64,000 nucleotides of DNA from Microcoleus vaginatus HSN003. Its GTDB lineage: Bacteria > Cyanobacteriota > Cyanobacteriia > Cyanobacteriales > Microcoleaceae. The notes below the pieces were generated by a model that worked only from the letters and a program-made list of their open reading frames with translations, ran no database searches and was not told where the DNA came from. A program made the translations under genes and the position numbers. Positions 63,873-64,000 of this stretch are shown piece by piece. The stretch is from positions 5,766,001-5,830,000 of the forward strand of contig NZ_CP031705.1 of assembly GCF_022701255.1 (NCBI RefSeq), written 5' to 3'. How positions within the stretch are numbered: position 1 is the stretch's first letter; each line of letters starts with the position of its first letter.

Positions 63873-64000
63873 CTACTCGGCGACTTCAGCTTCCGCTTCC
63901 GCTTCCGGTGCATCTGGCACATCTTGCTTGATCGTCAAATAGCGAATCACTTCTTCGCTCAGACGCATCGCGCGCTCCAGGGTAAAAATTGCAGCGCCCG
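63873..64000 (-). CDS. rpsF: 30S ribosomal protein S6 (5' end beyond window)
   Basis: The last 42 codons read IFTLERAMRLSEEVIRYLTI and end in an Ala/Glu-rich tail. LERAMRLSEEVIRYLT is the S6 C-terminal signature. S6 binds 16S rRNA in the central domain with S18. The start lies outside the window on the right. The acidic tail AEAEAEVAE is typical of cyanobacterial S6. Confidence 0.92.
   Translation of the reverse strand, partial: GAAIFTLERAMRLSEEVIRYLTIKQDVPDAPEAEAEAEVAE

Overview
The window comes from a filamentous, non-heterocystous type cyanobacterium, most like the Microcoleus/Oscillatoria/Phormidium group. The evidence is the dense scatter of the GCGATCGC (HIP1) palindrome, cyanobacteria-specific families (Tic22-like, DUF1517, long-form LptC, LabA/NYN, very large Ser/Thr-kinase/histidine-kinase fusions), heptanucleotide STRR arrays and many small palindromic dispersed repeats. 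No gene was compared with a database; names rest on motifs and remembered family signatures.

Layout. 1-5 kb (mostly minus strand): 5'-complete but window-truncated uvrA, a retropepsin-like aspartic protease, queE and an O-methyltransferase. 5-9.3 kb: cyanobacterial hypothetical, cyclic-nucleotide-binding and DUF1517 proteins. 9.6-18.2 kb: hemB, two related GNAT acetyltransferases, a degenerate histidine kinase, tsaC, prmC, a Tic22-like protein, tRNA-Pro(TGG) and an ACT-like protein. 18.2-27.1 kb: a TnpB remnant beside a palindromic element, an alpha/beta hydrolase, hrcA, metG, a NYN-domain protein, lptC and a Uma2 nuclease. 28.3-33.1 kb: a two-gene operon of a hybrid histidine kinase and a REC-GGDEF-EAL protein. 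33.4-37 kb: a second Uma2, ffh and an RTX-repeat protein. 37.5-50 kb: a signalling cluster with a GAF protein, an 1826-residue Ser/Thr kinase-ATPase-GAF-histidine kinase, and a five-PAS histidine kinase. 50-55 kb: a 5 x 61 bp repeat array, a type II NAD(P)H dehydrogenase, an S9 peptidase and a HAD hydrolase. 55.3-60.8 kb: an unusual block with a membrane-anchored protein, an asparagine-synthetase-like protein without the glutaminase cysteine, a decarboxylase-fold protein without the PLP lysine, and a zinc-ribbon membrane protein. 61-64 kb: argJ, two tiny paralogous proteins and the 3' end of rpsF.

The strongest candidate for an undescribed system is the 56.2-59.3 kb pair. An ATP-PPi synthetase has lost glutamine hydrolysis, and its neighbour is a fold-type III PLP-decarboxylase homologue in which the PLP lysine, the HIGS histidine region and the catalytic cysteine are all replaced. 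The block lies between inverted copies of a roughly 46 bp repeat, and its leader is a triplicated palindromic repeat. This fits a repurposed amide- or peptide-forming biosynthetic pair, but that function is inference.

The second theme is a family of mobile palindromic elements (core GAACAGGCA-AGA-TGCCTGTTC). Three copies are bounded by TTGCACCATT-like inverted ends, two of them the same element in opposite orientation and one expanded to five tandem units. Other inverted repeats flank the c-di-GMP operon, and repeat-like sequence has entered the reading frames of prmC and probably a sensor kinase.
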